A DNA stretch of 64,000 nucleotides. Source: Polynucleobacter sp. CS-Odin-A6. Its GTDB lineage: Bacteria; Pseudomonadota; Gammaproteobacteria; Burkholderiales; Burkholderiaceae. The notes below the pieces were generated by a model that worked only from the letters and a program-made list of their open reading frames with translations, searched no databases and was not told the origin of the DNA. Location: NCBI RefSeq assembly GCF_018882095.1, contig NZ_JACVPD010000001.1:620001-684000 (forward strand), given 5' to 3'. The translations under genes and the position numbers were made by a program. Numbering within the stretch: the stretch's first letter is position 1; each line of letters starts with the position of its first letter. Positions 27,435-37,314 of this stretch are shown piece by piece.

Positions 27435-27845
27435 ATGAATAAATCAGATTTGGTGGAATTAAAATACCTTAGTGAGGCAGAGGGGGGTATTAATGTCTGG
27501 AGTTTGACAGATATAGTGAATGCCTCAGTAGCCTCCAATGATCGGCTCGGAATTACGGGCATTCTCTTTTTTGATCACGGATATTTTGGTCAAATCCTGG
27601 AAGGTGACAGAAGTGCAGTGGAGGAAACGTGGAGCAGAATTCAAAATGACACAAGACACCACAATGTTGAATTACTCGGGATTACCGAAATTCAAGAAAG
27701 ACGTTTCCCGAAATGGTCGATGAAGTTGTTTGACGCCAAAGAGTTTTCTGAGGCCTTTCCTCAATTTGCTGAGCAGGTTAATAGGATGGATGATCCGTAT
27801 GCGGAAATACTACGGATGATGAAGCAACTTTGGCAAAAAGTGTAA
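27435..27845 (+). CDS. BLUF-domain blue-light photoreceptor
   Basis: A single-domain BLUF protein of 136 residues if the ATG at 27435 is used; an in-frame ATG at 27381 would add 18 residues outside the domain and neither has a good ribosome site. The flavin-photochemistry residues are there: Tyr in LVELKYLSEAEG, Asn in IVNASVASND (approximate), Gln in YFGQILEG, and WSM in RRFPKWSMKLFD. GITGILFFD and NDTRHHNVELL are further family signatures. BLUF proteins bind FAD and switch on blue light. No output domain is fused, so it must act on a partner protein, which is not evident among the neighbours. Confidence 0.88.
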   Translation: MNKSDLVELKYLSEAEGGINVWSLTDIVNASVASNDRLGITGILFFDHGYFGQILEGDRSAVEETWSRIQNDTRHHNVELLGITEIQERRFPKWSMKLFDAKEFSEAFPQFAEQVNRMDDPYAEILRMMKQLWQKV

Positions 27846-27851
27846 CTTGAC

Positions 27852-28283
27852 TTAGTCTAATTTTTTTAATACTTCTAAATACTTCTCCGGACTCAGTGCT
27901 TGACCTTCGCGCTGCGCTTCCCACATCACTTGGCCCAAACACTCCATCATGACATGCTGCGCTTCATGTGCGGAACCTAGTTTTTGAGTCAGTTTTTCTG
28001 AAATCGCTTTAATGCCTGGCGGTTGATCAATCGAGATTTGCTCGCTGATCGATAAATGCATCGAGAGATGCAAAAAGGGATTGGTTTCTCCACGCTCTGG
28101 CGTGTAGTCTTGACTAACTGCACCTTCTGGATCTGCGAGGAGGGTGTGGTATTCAGGGTGAAGCACCATCCAGTCGCTCGCGAGTATTTCCATCGGCGTC
28201 AGAATATGATCTTCCGTTTTCTTTTTCCAGGTGTCACAGAAAAAGCGACGCACTTCTTCGCGTGTAGGATTAAATATGGCCAC
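27852..28283 (-). CDS. DUF1841 family protein
   Basis: 143 residues from a GTG at 28283: VAIFNPTREEVRRFFCDTW is the family N-terminus. A longer in-frame reading to 28406 exists but lies inside nth; the GTG has a good AAAGGAA ribosome site and gives the usual family length. Further motifs are LADPEGAVSQDYTPE, ETNPFLHLSMHLSISEQ and AQHVMMECLG with conserved histidines. Function unknown; restricted mostly to betaproteobacteria and gammaproteobacteria. It overlaps the end of nth by 14 bases and is in the same leftward operon. Confidence 0.85.
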   Translation of the reverse strand: MAIFNPTREEVRRFFCDTWKKKTEDHILTPMEILASDWMVLHPEYHTLLADPEGAVSQDYTPERGETNPFLHLSMHLSISEQISIDQPPGIKAISEKLTQKLGSAHEAQHVMMECLGQVMWEAQREGQALSPEKYLEVLKKLD

Positions 28284-28929
28284 GTACTTTTCCTTTGCCC
28301 GTTTTTTGTTTAAAGCCACAGAGCGGCTCAACAATACATTGTTGACATTCTGGATTACGCGCTTTACAGGTATACCGGCCATGCAGAATGAGCCAGTGAT
28401 GGGCATCCTGTAAAAACTCCTTTGGTACCCGCTTCATGAGTTGCTCTTCTACCTTCACGACATCTTTACCGGGTGCCAAGCCAGTACGATTGGAGACTCT
28501 AAAGATGTGGGTATCGACTGCCATCGTGGCTTGCCCAAAGGCAGTATTGAGAATGACATTAGCCGTTTTTCTGCCCACACCGGGGAGTGCTTCTAGGTCC
28601 TCTCGATTTTGCGGTACTTCACCCCCGTGCAAATCCATCAGCATGCGGCAAGTTTCCTGGATATGTTTCCCTTTGGAATTAAATAAGCCAATGTGCTGAA
28701 TAAAGGGTTTCACGCCTGCTTCACCCAAGTCGAGGAGTGCTTGTGGTGTATTTGCAATCTGAAAGAGTTTTTTCGTTCCTTTGTTAACGGAGATATCTGT
28801 GGCTTGGGCTGAAAGTAATACCGCAATGAGCAACTCAAAGGGCGAGCTATATTCCAACTCAGTTTCTGGATGGGGATTGTTTTCTCTAAGCAACTCAAAG
28901 AAGGACTGACGTTTTTCAAGATTCATCAT
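28270..28929 (-). CDS. nth: Endonuclease III
   Basis: 219 residues. Helix-hairpin-helix with the catalytic Lys in ALPGVGRKTANVIL (near 119), the catalytic Asp in AVDTHIFRVSNR (near 137) and the C-terminal [4Fe-4S] cysteines in CKARNPECQQCIVEPLC (C-x6-C-x2-C-x5-C). It is the bifunctional glycosylase/AP lyase for oxidised pyrimidines in base excision repair. The start overlaps the upstream RnfB-like gene by ATGA-type coupling (28926-28929), a common arrangement of these two genes. Confidence 0.96.
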   Translation of the reverse strand: MMNLEKRQSFFELLRENNPHPETELEYSSPFELLIAVLLSAQATDISVNKGTKKLFQIANTPQALLDLGEAGVKPFIQHIGLFNSKGKHIQETCRMLMDLHGGEVPQNREDLEALPGVGRKTANVILNTAFGQATMAVDTHIFRVSNRTGLAPGKDVVKVEEQLMKRVPKEFLQDAHHWLILHGRYTCKARNPECQQCIVEPLCGFKQKTGKGKVRGHI

Positions 28930-29618
28930 TGCTTTTGCTGCGCCCTCGCAATGGCAGCGGCAATGATGGCACGCTTTCTTTCCTGTTCTTTTTTAGCTTC
29001 TTCTGACTCTGGATTCTCGGCATTGACTACCACTAGCTTAGCTGCTGCTTTCTTGGCTAGGCGCTCATCGTTATCCCGTTGCTCGCGATCCAAGCGTACA
29101 TCACGTGCCTCATAACGTGTACGGGCAATCTCCGCCAATGCTGGTGACCAAGCATCCCAACCAGTCTGCGTGCCAGTAACATCAATCATGGTGATGCAAT
29201 CAACCGGACAAGGAGGAATACAGAGATCACAACCGGTGCACCAATCACTCAGGATCACATGCATTTGTTTAGATGCTCCCACAATGGCATCTACTGGACA
29301 GGCCTGAATACAGAGTGTGCAGCCGATACAAGTCTTGGGGTCAATCAAGGCAACGGGCCGAGGGCGCTCTAAGCCGCACTCAGGATTAATGCTGGGATGA
29401 AGTGCAAATGCATCTTGTGGGTATATAGGCTCAAGAATAGTGCTGAGTCTTTTGATACCCTCTACACCCCCAGGAGGGCAGCGATTCGGTAATGCTTCTC
29501 CACAAGCCAGGGCTTCTGCATAGGCACGGCAATCTGGGTAGCTACACTTTGTACATTGTGTTTGAGGAAGAGTGTCCTCGAGGCGATTAGCCAGTTCTTG
29601 CATCTGCTTTGTATTCAT
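28926..29618 (-). CDS. RnfB/RsxB-like ferredoxin-type protein without membrane anchor
   Basis: 230 residues. An N-terminal Fe-S (Fer4_15/DUF-type) domain with QCTKCSYPDCRAYAEAL and NRCPPGG, then two [4Fe-4S] ferredoxin motifs CIGCTLCIQACPVDAI and CTGCDLCIPPCPVDCI near residues 95-160, then a charged Ala/Lys-rich tail. The usual N-terminal transmembrane helix of RnfB is missing and no rnfA, C, D, G or E is adjacent. So it is probably a soluble electron carrier rather than part of a Rnf pump. The coupling to nth, an Fe-S protein, suggests a supply role, which is inference. Confidence 0.85.
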   Translation of the reverse strand: MNTKQMQELANRLEDTLPQTQCTKCSYPDCRAYAEALACGEALPNRCPPGGVEGIKRLSTILEPIYPQDAFALHPSINPECGLERPRPVALIDPKTCIGCTLCIQACPVDAIVGASKQMHVILSDWCTGCDLCIPPCPVDCITMIDVTGTQTGWDAWSPALAEIARTRYEARDVRLDREQRDNDERLAKKAAAKLVVVNAENPESEEAKKEQERKRAIIAAAIARAQQKQ

Positions 29619-29651
29619 TGCAATGAGAACACCCTAAAACAAGAAACACAA

Positions 29652-29680
29652 GAAACGAGAAACGCGACCCTGAAGTCGCG
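29652..29680 (-). terminator. Terminator after phaZ (minus strand)
   Basis: On the minus strand CGCGAC (from 29680) pairs with GTCGCG (to 29663) around a 6-base loop, then a T-rich run follows (TTTCTCGTTTC). It starts 9 bases after the phaZ stop and separates phaZ from the rnfB-like operon. Confidence 0.6.
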
Positions 29681-29688
29681 CTACTGTT

Positions 29689-30987
29689 TTATGCAGACTT
29701 TGAACCTTCTAATTTTGGAGGTCTAGCGCGGCTTTTCTTCTGCACGCCTTGGTGTTCACGAATAAAAGATTTAATTTTCGGATACACCTTCTCGCGCCAA
29801 CGACGACCAGAGAAGATGCCATAGTGACCTGCGCCAGCAACTTCATAGTGCGCTTTGTCAGATTTCGGAATTCCTGCGCACAAGGCATGCGCTGCGCGAG
29901 TTTGTCCGCTACCAGAAATGTCATCCAATTCACCCTCGACTGTGAGGAGTGCAGTTTTCTTGATATCTTGGGGCTTCACTAAGTCGCCTGAGACTGACCA
30001 TGTTCCATTCGGTAAAGCATGGTCTTGGAACACCGTCTTAATGGTATCTAAGTAGAACTTCGCATCCATATCAATCACTGCGTTGTACTCATCGTAGAAA
30101 CGAATATGGGATTCCGCATCTTGCTCATCGCCACGAACTAGGTTTTGGAAGTAATCCCAATGGGATTGCACATGATTCTGCGGGTTCATTGCTAGAAAGC
30201 CGCTGTGCTGCAAGAAGCCTGGATAAACATCTCGCCCGGCGCCAGGGTAGTTTGGGGGCACTTTATAAATCACGTGACTTGCAAACCAGTTATACGACTT
30301 TTGATCAGCCAAGTCATTTACTGCAGTAGGTGATTTGCGGGCATCAATAGGGCCACCCATCATGATCATGGAGGCCGGTGTTTTTTCACCGGCAGAGGCC
30401 ATTAAGGAGATCGCCCCCAATGTCGGTACTGTTGGCTGGCAAACAGAGATTACATGCAAATTTTCAGCACCAATCGTGCGGATGAAATCTTGTACGTAGT
30501 GAACATAATCATCTAAACCAAAAGCATCTACATCAGCAGGAACAATACGAGCATCAATCCAATCGGTAATGTAGACCTTGTGATCTTGCAGCAGGGTGCG
30601 CACAGTGTCACGCAGTAAGGTGGAGTGGTGACCCGACAGCGGCGCCACTATCAATACCACTGGATCCTCTTTTAATTTCTTGATGACATCAATATCATCG
30701 GAAAAGCGTTTGAAGCGAATTAAATTGCAAAACGGCTTAGCAGTAATGGTTCTTTCTTGGACTGCGACCTCTTGTCCATGAGCTTGCACAGTACGAATAC
30801 CAAACTCGGGCTTGGTATAGTTTTTGCCTAAGCGATAAAGGAGTTGATAGCTGGCAGCTAAGCGATCCGAACCCGGCATCTGGGAGGCTGGATTGGATGC
30901 ATCGATAAATGCTTTTGAGGCTGCTTGAGCCCATGAGCTAACAGGTTGAAGTAGTGCTGTTTGAAATTCGTGTAACTGATATAGCAT
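29689..30987 (-). CDS. phaZ: Intracellular polyhydroxyalkanoate depolymerase (Cys-type PhaZ)
   Basis: 432 residues. The nucleophile is a Cys in VISVCQPTVPTLGA, not a Ser in a lipase box, as in the Cupriavidus intracellular enzymes. The Asp is in TVEGELDDISGSG and the His in VAGAGHYGIFSGRRW; APLSGHHSTLLRDTVRTLL precedes. It mobilises stored polyhydroxybutyrate in the cytoplasm. No phaC or phaP is in the window. A basic Lys/Arg/Pro-rich tail (last 20 residues) may help granule binding, which is inference. Confidence 0.92.
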   Translation of the reverse strand: MLYQLHEFQTALLQPVSSWAQAASKAFIDASNPASQMPGSDRLAASYQLLYRLGKNYTKPEFGIRTVQAHGQEVAVQERTITAKPFCNLIRFKRFSDDIDVIKKLKEDPVVLIVAPLSGHHSTLLRDTVRTLLQDHKVYITDWIDARIVPADVDAFGLDDYVHYVQDFIRTIGAENLHVISVCQPTVPTLGAISLMASAGEKTPASMIMMGGPIDARKSPTAVNDLADQKSYNWFASHVIYKVPPNYPGAGRDVYPGFLQHSGFLAMNPQNHVQSHWDYFQNLVRGDEQDAESHIRFYDEYNAVIDMDAKFYLDTIKTVFQDHALPNGTWSVSGDLVKPQDIKKTALLTVEGELDDISGSGQTRAAHALCAGIPKSDKAHYEVAGAGHYGIFSGRRWREKVYPKIKSFIREHQGVQKKSRARPPKLEGSKSA

Positions 30988-31029
30988 CTTAGCTCCTGAT
31001 ATTTCAATATAACCGTCAATGACGGGTTG

Positions 31030-32229
31030 TTACGCCAATACGCGGGCGATTGCTTTGGCTACCTTATCAATATTTTTAGTATTGAGAGCAGCCACACAAA
31101 CACGGCCAGTAGAGAGGGCATAAATGCCATCTTCCTTTTGTAAACGCTCTACTTGCTCGACCGTTAAGCCTGAGTAAGAGAACATGCCGCGCTGCGCTTC
31201 AATAAAAGCGAAGTCTTGCTTGACTCCAGCAGCAGCGAGTTTTTCTACCAGGCCATGGCGCATTGCTTTAATGCGATCACGCATCTCAGCCAATTCATCT
31301 TCCCAGAGTTTTCTTAACTCTGGTGAGTTCAGAACGGAAGCAACGATCGCAGCACCATGCGTTGGAGGATTGGAATAATTCGTCCGAATGACGCGCTTCA
31401 ATTGTGATAGCACGCGAGTCGATTCATCTTTACTTTGAGTCACAATAGATAAGGCACCAACACGCTCACCATAGAGCGAGAACGATTTAGAGAATGAGCT
31501 AGATACAAAGAAAGACATGCCGGATGCGGCAAACAAACGCACAGCGATACCATCTTGCTCAATACCGGCCGCAAAGCCCTGGTAAGCCATATCTAAAAAT
31601 GGGATCAATTCTTTTGCTTTACAGATTTCGATGACTTGACGCCATTGCGCTTCAGAAATATCGGCACCAGTTGGGTTGTGGCAGCAGGCGTGCAGCAATA
31701 CAGTAGTGTTCTTTGGGAAGGACTCCAAGGACTTCACCATGCCATCAAAATCAACCCCACGGGTTTTGCCATCAAAGTAGGTGTAGTCCACCACTTCAAA
31801 TCCAGCAGATTCGAAAATGCCGCGGTGATTTTCCCAGGTAGGATTGCTGATTGCGCAAGGGGCATTCAAATTCAGGCGCTTAATAAAGTCTGCACCAACA
31901 CGCAATGCGCCAGTTCCTCCCAGGCATTCAGCAGTGACCACGCGACCCTCTTGAATCAAGGCGGAGTCAACACCAAATAAGAGGTTCTGCACCGCGCTGT
32001 TGTAAGGGTTTGGGCCTTCGATTGGAATATAGCTCCGTGGGGAGTGTTTCGCCACAATCGCTTCCTCAGCCTTCATGACCGCCTTCAAAAGGGGCACCTT
32101 GCCTTCGTCGGTGTAATAGACACCTACGCCCAAATTGACTTTATCTGCACGTTGATCGGCGACATAGGCTTCTGTAAGGCCAAAAATAGGATCTTTAGGG
32201 GCTAGTTGGACTGAGGCGAAAAGGTTCAT
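31030..32229 (-). CDS. tyrB: Aromatic/aspartate aminotransferase (class I)
   Basis: 399 residues of the Ialpha aminotransferase type: DKVNLGVGVYYTDEGKVPLL, ACCHNPTGADIS, DMAYQGFAAG and the PLP lysine in SSSFSKSFSLYGERVGAL. The C-terminal arginine for the alpha-carboxylate is within ALSTGRVCVAAL. It transfers amino groups between glutamate and aromatic 2-oxo acids or oxaloacetate; AspC and TyrB cannot be told apart by eye. It is divergent from uvrB. Confidence 0.9.
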   Translation of the reverse strand: MNLFASVQLAPKDPIFGLTEAYVADQRADKVNLGVGVYYTDEGKVPLLKAVMKAEEAIVAKHSPRSYIPIEGPNPYNSAVQNLLFGVDSALIQEGRVVTAECLGGTGALRVGADFIKRLNLNAPCAISNPTWENHRGIFESAGFEVVDYTYFDGKTRGVDFDGMVKSLESFPKNTTVLLHACCHNPTGADISEAQWRQVIEICKAKELIPFLDMAYQGFAAGIEQDGIAVRLFAASGMSFFVSSSFSKSFSLYGERVGALSIVTQSKDESTRVLSQLKRVIRTNYSNPPTHGAAIVASVLNSPELRKLWEDELAEMRDRIKAMRHGLVEKLAAAGVKQDFAFIEAQRGMFSYSGLTVEQVERLQKEDGIYALSTGRVCVAALNTKNIDKVAKAIARVLA

Positions 32230-32389
32230 TGGTGGGTCAAAGGGAGTTTTTAAGGTTGAGTGGGGGGGTAATTAAGCTAAATTTACTTTGAATGGCTGTT
32301 TTCGAGGGTGGATTCAACTAATTCTAAATAAAAGCGGCAAAATCATTGTTTGTACAAAATTCGCTGCGTACTAACAACGCACAGTTGAA

Positions 32390-34543
32390 ATGATAGCTGA
32401 GATGCCCCCTAAGTTGACTAAAAGTTCCTCAAATACCCCGGTTGCCGAAACCCAGAAAAGCCCTGTAACTGATCCCTTGGGTGAGGTAGGTCATGATTTA
32501 GATCCAGCCAAGTTCGTTTCCTTTCCCGATTCCCCCTTTCACCTTTATCAGCCATTCCCGCCCGCTGGTGATCAGCCGGCTGCAATTGAGGCCTTAGTGG
32601 CTGGAATTGAGGATGGCTTGACCTTTCAGACGCTCTTGGGGGTGACTGGCTCAGGTAAAACCTTCACGATGGCCAATGTGATTGCCAGAATGGGCCGACC
32701 CGCCATCATTTTTGCTCCGAACAAGACCTTGGCCGCTCAGCTCTATAGTGAATTTAGAGAGTTTTTCCCGAAGAATGCAGTGGAGTACTTCGTGAGTTAT
32801 TACGACTACTACCAGCCTGAAGCATATGTCCCGACCCGTGATTTGTTTATTGAAAAAGATTCCTCAATCAATGAGCATATTGAGCAAATGCGACTGTCCG
32901 CTACTAAGAGTTTGTTAGAGCGACGCGATGTCATTATTGTGGCCACAGTTTCGGCAATTTACGGTATCGGTAACCCAGGCGACTATCACAGTATGGTGAT
33001 GACTTTGCGTCCCGGTGACAAGATGAGTCAGCGCGATATTCTGATGCGCCTCATTGCAATGCAGTACGACCGCAATGAAACGGATTTTAAGCGCGGTGTT
33101 TTTAGAGTGCGCGGCGATACGATTGATATTTTTCCAGCCGAGCATAATGAATTGGCAGTCCGTGTCGAATTATTTGATGATGCGATTGAAAGCCTACAAT
33201 TTTTTGATCCGTTAACGGGAAAAATCCGTCAAAAGATTCCTCGCTTTACCGTATATCCTAGCTCTCACTATGTAACGCCGCGTGACACCGTTCTCAAAGC
33301 CATCGAAACGATTAAGGTCGAGTTACGCACCCGTCTCGATGAATTTGTTAAGGACGGCAAACTGGTAGAAGCGCAGCGCTTGGAGCAGCGCACCCGTTTT
33401 GATTTAGAGATGCTGAACGAGCTTGGGTTCTGCAAAGGTATCGAGAACTATTCCCGCCATCTCTCAGGCGCCATGCCGGGTGAGGCTCCGCCGACCTTGG
33501 TGGACTATTTACCGAATGATGCATTGATGTTCTTAGATGAGAGTCATGTCCTCATTGGCCAGCTGAACGCAATGTACAACGGGGATAAATCGCGTAAGCA
33601 TACTCTAGTAGAGTTTGGTTTCCGCCTGCCTTCAGCTATGGATAACCGACCACTCAAGTTCACCGAGTTTGAAACGAAGATGCGTCAAACTGTATTTGTT
33701 TCAGCAACACCAGCGGATTATGAAAATACACATACTGGACAAGTTGTTGAGCAGGTCGCTAGACCAACTGGCTTGGTTGACCCAGAAATTGAAGTATTAC
33801 CAGCAAGCACGCAAGTCGATGATTTGCTCGGACAGATTCATGAGCGGGTCAAAGTGCATGAGCGGGTATTGGTGACGGTGCTGACAAAACGGATGGCAGA
33901 GCAACTGACCGATTACCTATCGGATAACGGCGTGAAGGTGCGCTATGTTCACTCCGATATTGATACCGTAGAGCGCGTAGAAATTCTGCGGGATCTGCGC
34001 TTGGGGGTCTTTGATGTCCTAGTGGGTATTAATTTATTGCGTGAGGGCTTGGATATTCCCGAGGTCTCACTAGTGGCGATCTTGGACGCAGATAAAGAAG
34101 GCTTCTTGCGCTCTGAGCGCAGCTTGATTCAGACGATTGGTAGAGCTGCTCGAAACATCAAAGGCAAAGCAATTTTGTATGCCGATCGGATCACTGACTC
34201 CATGAAGCGGGCGATGGGAGAGACTGAGCGTCGTCGCAATAAGCAAATTGCCTTTAATAAGGCCAACGGGATTGAGCCTCGTGGAGTGCAAAAACGCATT
34301 AAAGACATTATTGATGGGGTTTACGACGTCAAAGAGAAGCGCTCCGAGATGCAGGTGGAGCAGGAGCGGGCTCGCTACGAGGATATGAGCGAAAAGGACC
34401 TAGCAGGCGAAATCAAGCGTTTAGAGAAGCAAATGAACTCAGAAGCCAAGAATCTGGAGTTCGAAAAGGCCGCTTCAACCCGCGACCGCCTTACCAAAGT
34501 CAAGGAGATGGCCTTTGGCGCTCGCTCCCGGGATGCCATTTAA
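32390..34543 (+). CDS. uvrB: UvrABC system protein B
   Basis: 717 residues. Walker [11 protein letters not shown] near residue 84, beta-hairpin [12 protein letters not shown], helicase motifs (DESHV, VSATP, RAARN) and the C-terminal UVR motif [18 protein letters not shown] that binds UvrC. UvrB checks lesions and loads UvrC in nucleotide excision repair. The first 45 residues are an extra Ser/Thr/Pro-rich stretch before the conserved start; ATG 32402 is an alternative start within it. Confidence 0.97.
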   Translation: MIAEMPPKLTKSSSNTPVAETQKSPVTDPLGEVGHDLDPAKFVSFPDSPFHLYQPFPPAGDQPAAIEALVAGIEDGLTFQTLLGVTGSGKTFTMANVIARMGRPAIIFAPNKTLAAQLYSEFREFFPKNAVEYFVSYYDYYQPEAYVPTRDLFIEKDSSINEHIEQMRLSATKSLLERRDVIIVATVSAIYGIGNPGDYHSMVMTLRPGDKMSQRDILMRLIAMQYDRNETDFKRGVFRVRGDTIDIFPAEHNELAVRVELFDDAIESLQFFDPLTGKIRQKIPRFTVYPSSHYVTPRDTVLKAIETIKVELRTRLDEFVKDGKLVEAQRLEQRTRFDLEMLNELGFCKGIENYSRHLSGAMPGEAPPTLVDYLPNDALMFLDESHVLIGQLNAMYNGDKSRKHTLVEFGFRLPSAMDNRPLKFTEFETKMRQTVFVSATPADYENTHTGQVVEQVARPTGLVDPEIEVLPASTQVDDLLGQIHERVKVHERVLVTVLTKRMAEQLTDYLSDNGVKVRYVHSDIDTVERVEILRDLRLGVFDVLVGINLLREGLDIPEVSLVAILDADKEGFLRSERSLIQTIGRAARNIKGKAILYADRITDSMKRAMGETERRRNKQIAFNKANGIEPRGVQKRIKDIIDGVYDVKEKRSEMQVEQERARYEDMSEKDLAGEIKRLEKQMNSEAKNLEFEKAASTRDRLTKVKEMAFGARSRDAI

Positions 34544-34585
34544 AGTCTGGGGTTAATGCTTGAGCAGTTTAGTAGGGTATATGGT

Positions 34586-34610
34586 AAAGTTGAGTGGAAT
34601 GGTCGGGTAT
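34586..34610 (+). promoter_or_regulatory. IscR type 1 operator before iscR
   Basis: The 25-base stretch agrees at 21 positions with the type 1 IscR site ATASYYGACTRWWWYAGTCRRSTAT; its right half GGTCGGGTAT differs from the consensus half by one base. It lies 51 bases before the iscR ATG. In E. coli [2Fe-2S]-IscR represses the isc operon through such sites, so autoregulation is expected here. Confidence 0.75.
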
Positions 34611-34660
34611 TACTCGCCCGACTGTTAGCTGTCCATAACAATCCATTACCAAGGTGACAT

Positions 34661-35230
34661 ATGAGACTTACAACCAAAGGTCGTTTTGCAGTAACCGCAA
34701 TGATTGATTTAGCCCTGCGTGAAACGCACGGGCCTGTAACTTTGGCTGGAATCAGCCAGAGACAGAAGATTTCCCTGTCTTATTTAGAGCAGTTGTTCGG
34801 CAAATTACGCCGTTTCAACATCGTGGAGAGTACTCGTGGCCCTGGCGGCGGATACACCCTCGCCCGCAAGTCTGAAGAAATTAGCGTCGCCGACATCATC
34901 GTGGCGGTGGATGAGCCATTAGACGCTACCCAATGTGGCGGCAAGGGCAATTGTCATAGTGATGAAGAAAATCATGGTCGTTGTATGACGCATGATCTGT
35001 GGTCGAACCTGAACTCCAAAATGGTGGAGTATCTCAGCTCCGTTTCGCTAAAAGACCTCGTCTTCCAACAGGAAGGGCGCAGCATCGTGTTACAGGATTT
35101 GCGTCCCAAAAAAATGAAGACTGATAGTGTCAAGGCAGCAAAGCCGGCATCAGCAGTCTCAGCAGCAAAAGAAGTTGCCCCTAAGCGACCTCTTGTGAAC
35201 TCCGTTTTTAATCTGGCCAAATTAGGCTAG
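34661..35230 (+). CDS. iscR: Fe-S cluster assembly transcriptional regulator IscR
   Basis: 189 residues. Rrf2 winged helix (MRLTTKGRFAVTAMIDLALR, ISLSYLEQLFGKLR, GPGGGYTLAR) and the three [2Fe-2S] cysteines in TQCGGKGNCHSDEENHGRC (partly extended C-x5-C spacing, CGGKGNC, then C). An Ala/Lys-rich linker leads to the C-terminal NSVFNLAKLG. It senses cluster supply and controls the operon it heads. The operator is visible in the upstream region. Confidence 0.96.
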   Translation: MRLTTKGRFAVTAMIDLALRETHGPVTLAGISQRQKISLSYLEQLFGKLRRFNIVESTRGPGGGYTLARKSEEISVADIIVAVDEPLDATQCGGKGNCHSDEENHGRCMTHDLWSNLNSKMVEYLSSVSLKDLVFQQEGRSIVLQDLRPKKMKTDSVKAAKPASAVSAAKEVAPKRPLVNSVFNLAKLG

Positions 35231-35273
35231 CTCAAGAACTTCGCAACACAGTTAATTAAACGAAAAGTAAAAC

Positions 35274-36533
35274 ATGAACGCACCACACGACATTCCTCGG
35301 CAAGCAGTCCCCATGTTTAGTCCTAAGCACTTCCCAGTGTATATGGATTATTCATCTACCACGCCGATTGATCCGCGCGTAGTAGACAAGATGTTGCCTT
35401 ACTTGCGTGAGCAGTTTGGTAATGCCGCATCCCGTAGCCATGCCTACGGTTGGGCTGCAGAGGAAGCGGTTGAGTGGGCGCGTTCGGAAGTCGCGCAGTT
35501 GGTGCACGCTGATCCAAGAGAAATCGTGTTTACCAGTGGTGCAACAGAAAGTATTAACTTAGCCCTCAAAGGCGCAGCCCATTTTTATAAAGAACGCGGT
35601 AATCACATCATCACTGTGAAGACCGAGCACAAGGCCACTTTAGATACCTGCCGCGATCTCGAGCGTGAAGGTTTTGAAGTAACCTATTTAGATGTGTTGC
35701 CTGATGGTTTAATTGATTTCGCTCAATTAGAATCAGCAATGAAGCCAGGAACGATCTTGGCATCCGTGATGTATGTCAATAACGAAATTGGTGTCATACA
35801 AGATATTCCCCGGATTGGCGAGTTGTGCCGTTCACGCAACGTAATTTTGCATGTCGATGCAGCGCAAGCAACTGGCAAGATAGAAATCGACCTGGAAAAA
35901 ACTAAAGTAGATTTAATGAGCTTTTCTGCTCACAAGACTTATGGGCCAAAAGGGATCGGTGCTTTGTTTGTCCGTCGTAAGCCCCGTATTCGCATTGAGG
36001 CACAGATTCATGGTGGTGGTCATGAGCGCGGTATGCGTTCTGGCACTCTGGCAGTGCATCAAATTGTCGGCATGGGTGAGGCTTTCCGCATTGCCCGTAT
36101 CGAAATGGCTGAAGAGAGCGCGCGCATTAGAGCTTTGCGTGATCGATTGCTAACTGGTTTAAAGGACATTGAAGAGGTTTATGTCAATGGCGATATGGAC
36201 GATCGTGTTCCCCATAATCTCAACATCAGCTTTAACTATGTTGAAGGCGAGTCGATGTTGATGGCATTAAAAGATTTGGCGATCTCCTCTGGATCTGCAT
36301 GTACATCCGCATCTTTAGAGCCATCTTATGTATTAAGGGCACTTGGCCGCAATGATGAATTAGCGCATAGCTCTATTCGCTTTACCTTGGGTCGATTTAC
36401 GACTGAAGAAGAAGTGGATTTCACAATCAAGTTAGTGAAAGAGAAGATTGCCAAGTTACGCGAGCTTTCACCATTATGGGAAATGTTTAAGGACGGAATT
36501 GATATCAGTTCCATCCAGTGGGCTGCTCACTAA
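35274..36533 (+). CDS. iscS: Cysteine desulfurase IscS
   Basis: 419 residues. PLP lysine in [20 protein letters not shown], catalytic Cys in [20 protein letters not shown], and [13 protein letters not shown] at the start. It delivers persulfide sulfur from cysteine to IscU. The N-terminus carries about 14 extra residues compared with E. coli IscS; a start at the second Met (residue 14, [13 protein letters not shown]) is also possible. Second gene of the isc operon. Confidence 0.97.
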   Translation: MNAPHDIPRQAVPMFSPKHFPVYMDYSSTTPIDPRVVDKMLPYLREQFGNAASRSHAYGWAAEEAVEWARSEVAQLVHADPREIVFTSGATESINLALKGAAHFYKERGNHIITVKTEHKATLDTCRDLEREGFEVTYLDVLPDGLIDFAQLESAMKPGTILASVMYVNNEIGVIQDIPRIGELCRSRNVILHVDAAQATGKIEIDLEKTKVDLMSFSAHKTYGPKGIGALFVRRKPRIRIEAQIHGGGHERGMRSGTLAVHQIVGMGEAFRIARIEMAEESARIRALRDRLLTGLKDIEEVYVNGDMDDRVPHNLNISFNYVEGESMLMALKDLAISSGSACTSASLEPSYVLRALGRNDELAHSSIRFTLGRFTTEEEVDFTIKLVKEKIAKLRELSPLWEMFKDGIDISSIQWAAH

Positions 36534-36584
36534 GCAGCATTGAAATAATTTAAAGCAAGACTAAAGAAATCACGAGGAAATACC

Positions 36585-36971
36585 ATGGCATATAGCGACA
36601 AAGTAATCGATCATTATGAAAACCCCCGCAACGTCGGCTCTTTCGAAAAGGGTGACGATCAGGTAGGTACTGGTATGGTGGGTGCACCTGCCTGCGGAGA
36701 TGTCATGAAATTGCAAATCCGTGTAAACGATCAAGGCGTGATTGAGGATGCGAAGTTCAAGACCTATGGTTGCGGCTCTGCAATTGCCTCCTCCTCTTTG
36801 GTAACAGAGTGGGTAAAGGGTAAAACTTTGGACCAAGCCTTAGAGATCAAGAACTCTTTAATTGCTGAAGAATTAGCCTTACCCCCAGTCAAGATTCATT
36901 GCTCGATCTTGGCAGAAGATGCAATCAAGGCGGCGGTAGCAGATTACAAAGAAAAGCATCTAGCCAAGTAA
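36585..36971 (+). CDS. iscU: Iron-sulfur cluster scaffold IscU
   Basis: 128 residues. All three cluster cysteines and the regulatory Asp are visible: [26 protein letters not shown] and [15 protein letters not shown], in which the LPPVK motif recruits HscA. It assembles a [2Fe-2S] cluster with IscS and Fdx. Lies 51 bases after iscS and 19 before iscA. Confidence 0.98.
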   Translation: MAYSDKVIDHYENPRNVGSFEKGDDQVGTGMVGAPACGDVMKLQIRVNDQGVIEDAKFKTYGCGSAIASSSLVTEWVKGKTLDQALEIKNSLIAEELALPPVKIHCSILAEDAIKAAVADYKEKHLAK

Positions 36972-36990
36972 AGATAAAGAGACTTTCATC

Positions 36991-37314
36991 ATGGCAATTA
37001 CCTTAACGGATAAAGCAGCAAAACACGTGCAGCGCAATTTAGATAAGCGCGGCAAGGGTTGTGGCTTGCGCCTGGGTGTTCGCACCACAGGTTGTTCAGG
37101 CTTGGCATATGAACTTGAGTATGTTGATGAAGCTGCGCCAGAAGATCAGCTGTTTGAGTCCAATGGCATTAAATTGTTTGTAGATCCAAAGAGCTTGGCT
37201 TATATCGATGGCACTGAATTAGATTTTGTACGTGAAGGTTTGAATGAGGGTTTTAAGTTTCAGAACCCGAATGTAAAAGATGAATGTGGTTGTGGCGAAT
37301 CTTTCCGCGTCTGA
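36991..37314 (+). CDS. iscA: A-type Fe-S carrier IscA
   Basis: 107 residues. [15 protein letters not shown] at the start and the three conserved Cys in [14 protein letters not shown] and [12 protein letters not shown]. It carries iron or clusters, mainly toward [4Fe-4S] proteins. Its last 35 bases overlap the start of hscB in another frame. Confidence 0.97.
   Translation: MAITLTDKAAKHVQRNLDKRGKGCGLRLGVRTTGCSGLAYELEYVDEAAPEDQLFESNGIKLFVDPKSLAYIDGTELDFVREGLNEGFKFQNPNVKDECGCGESFRV

Noticed and set aside
28284..28406. N-terminal extension of the DUF1841 reading frame
   Set aside because: It lies inside nth, has no ribosome site, and the family begins at FNPTREE; the GTG at 28283 has AAAGGAA before it.
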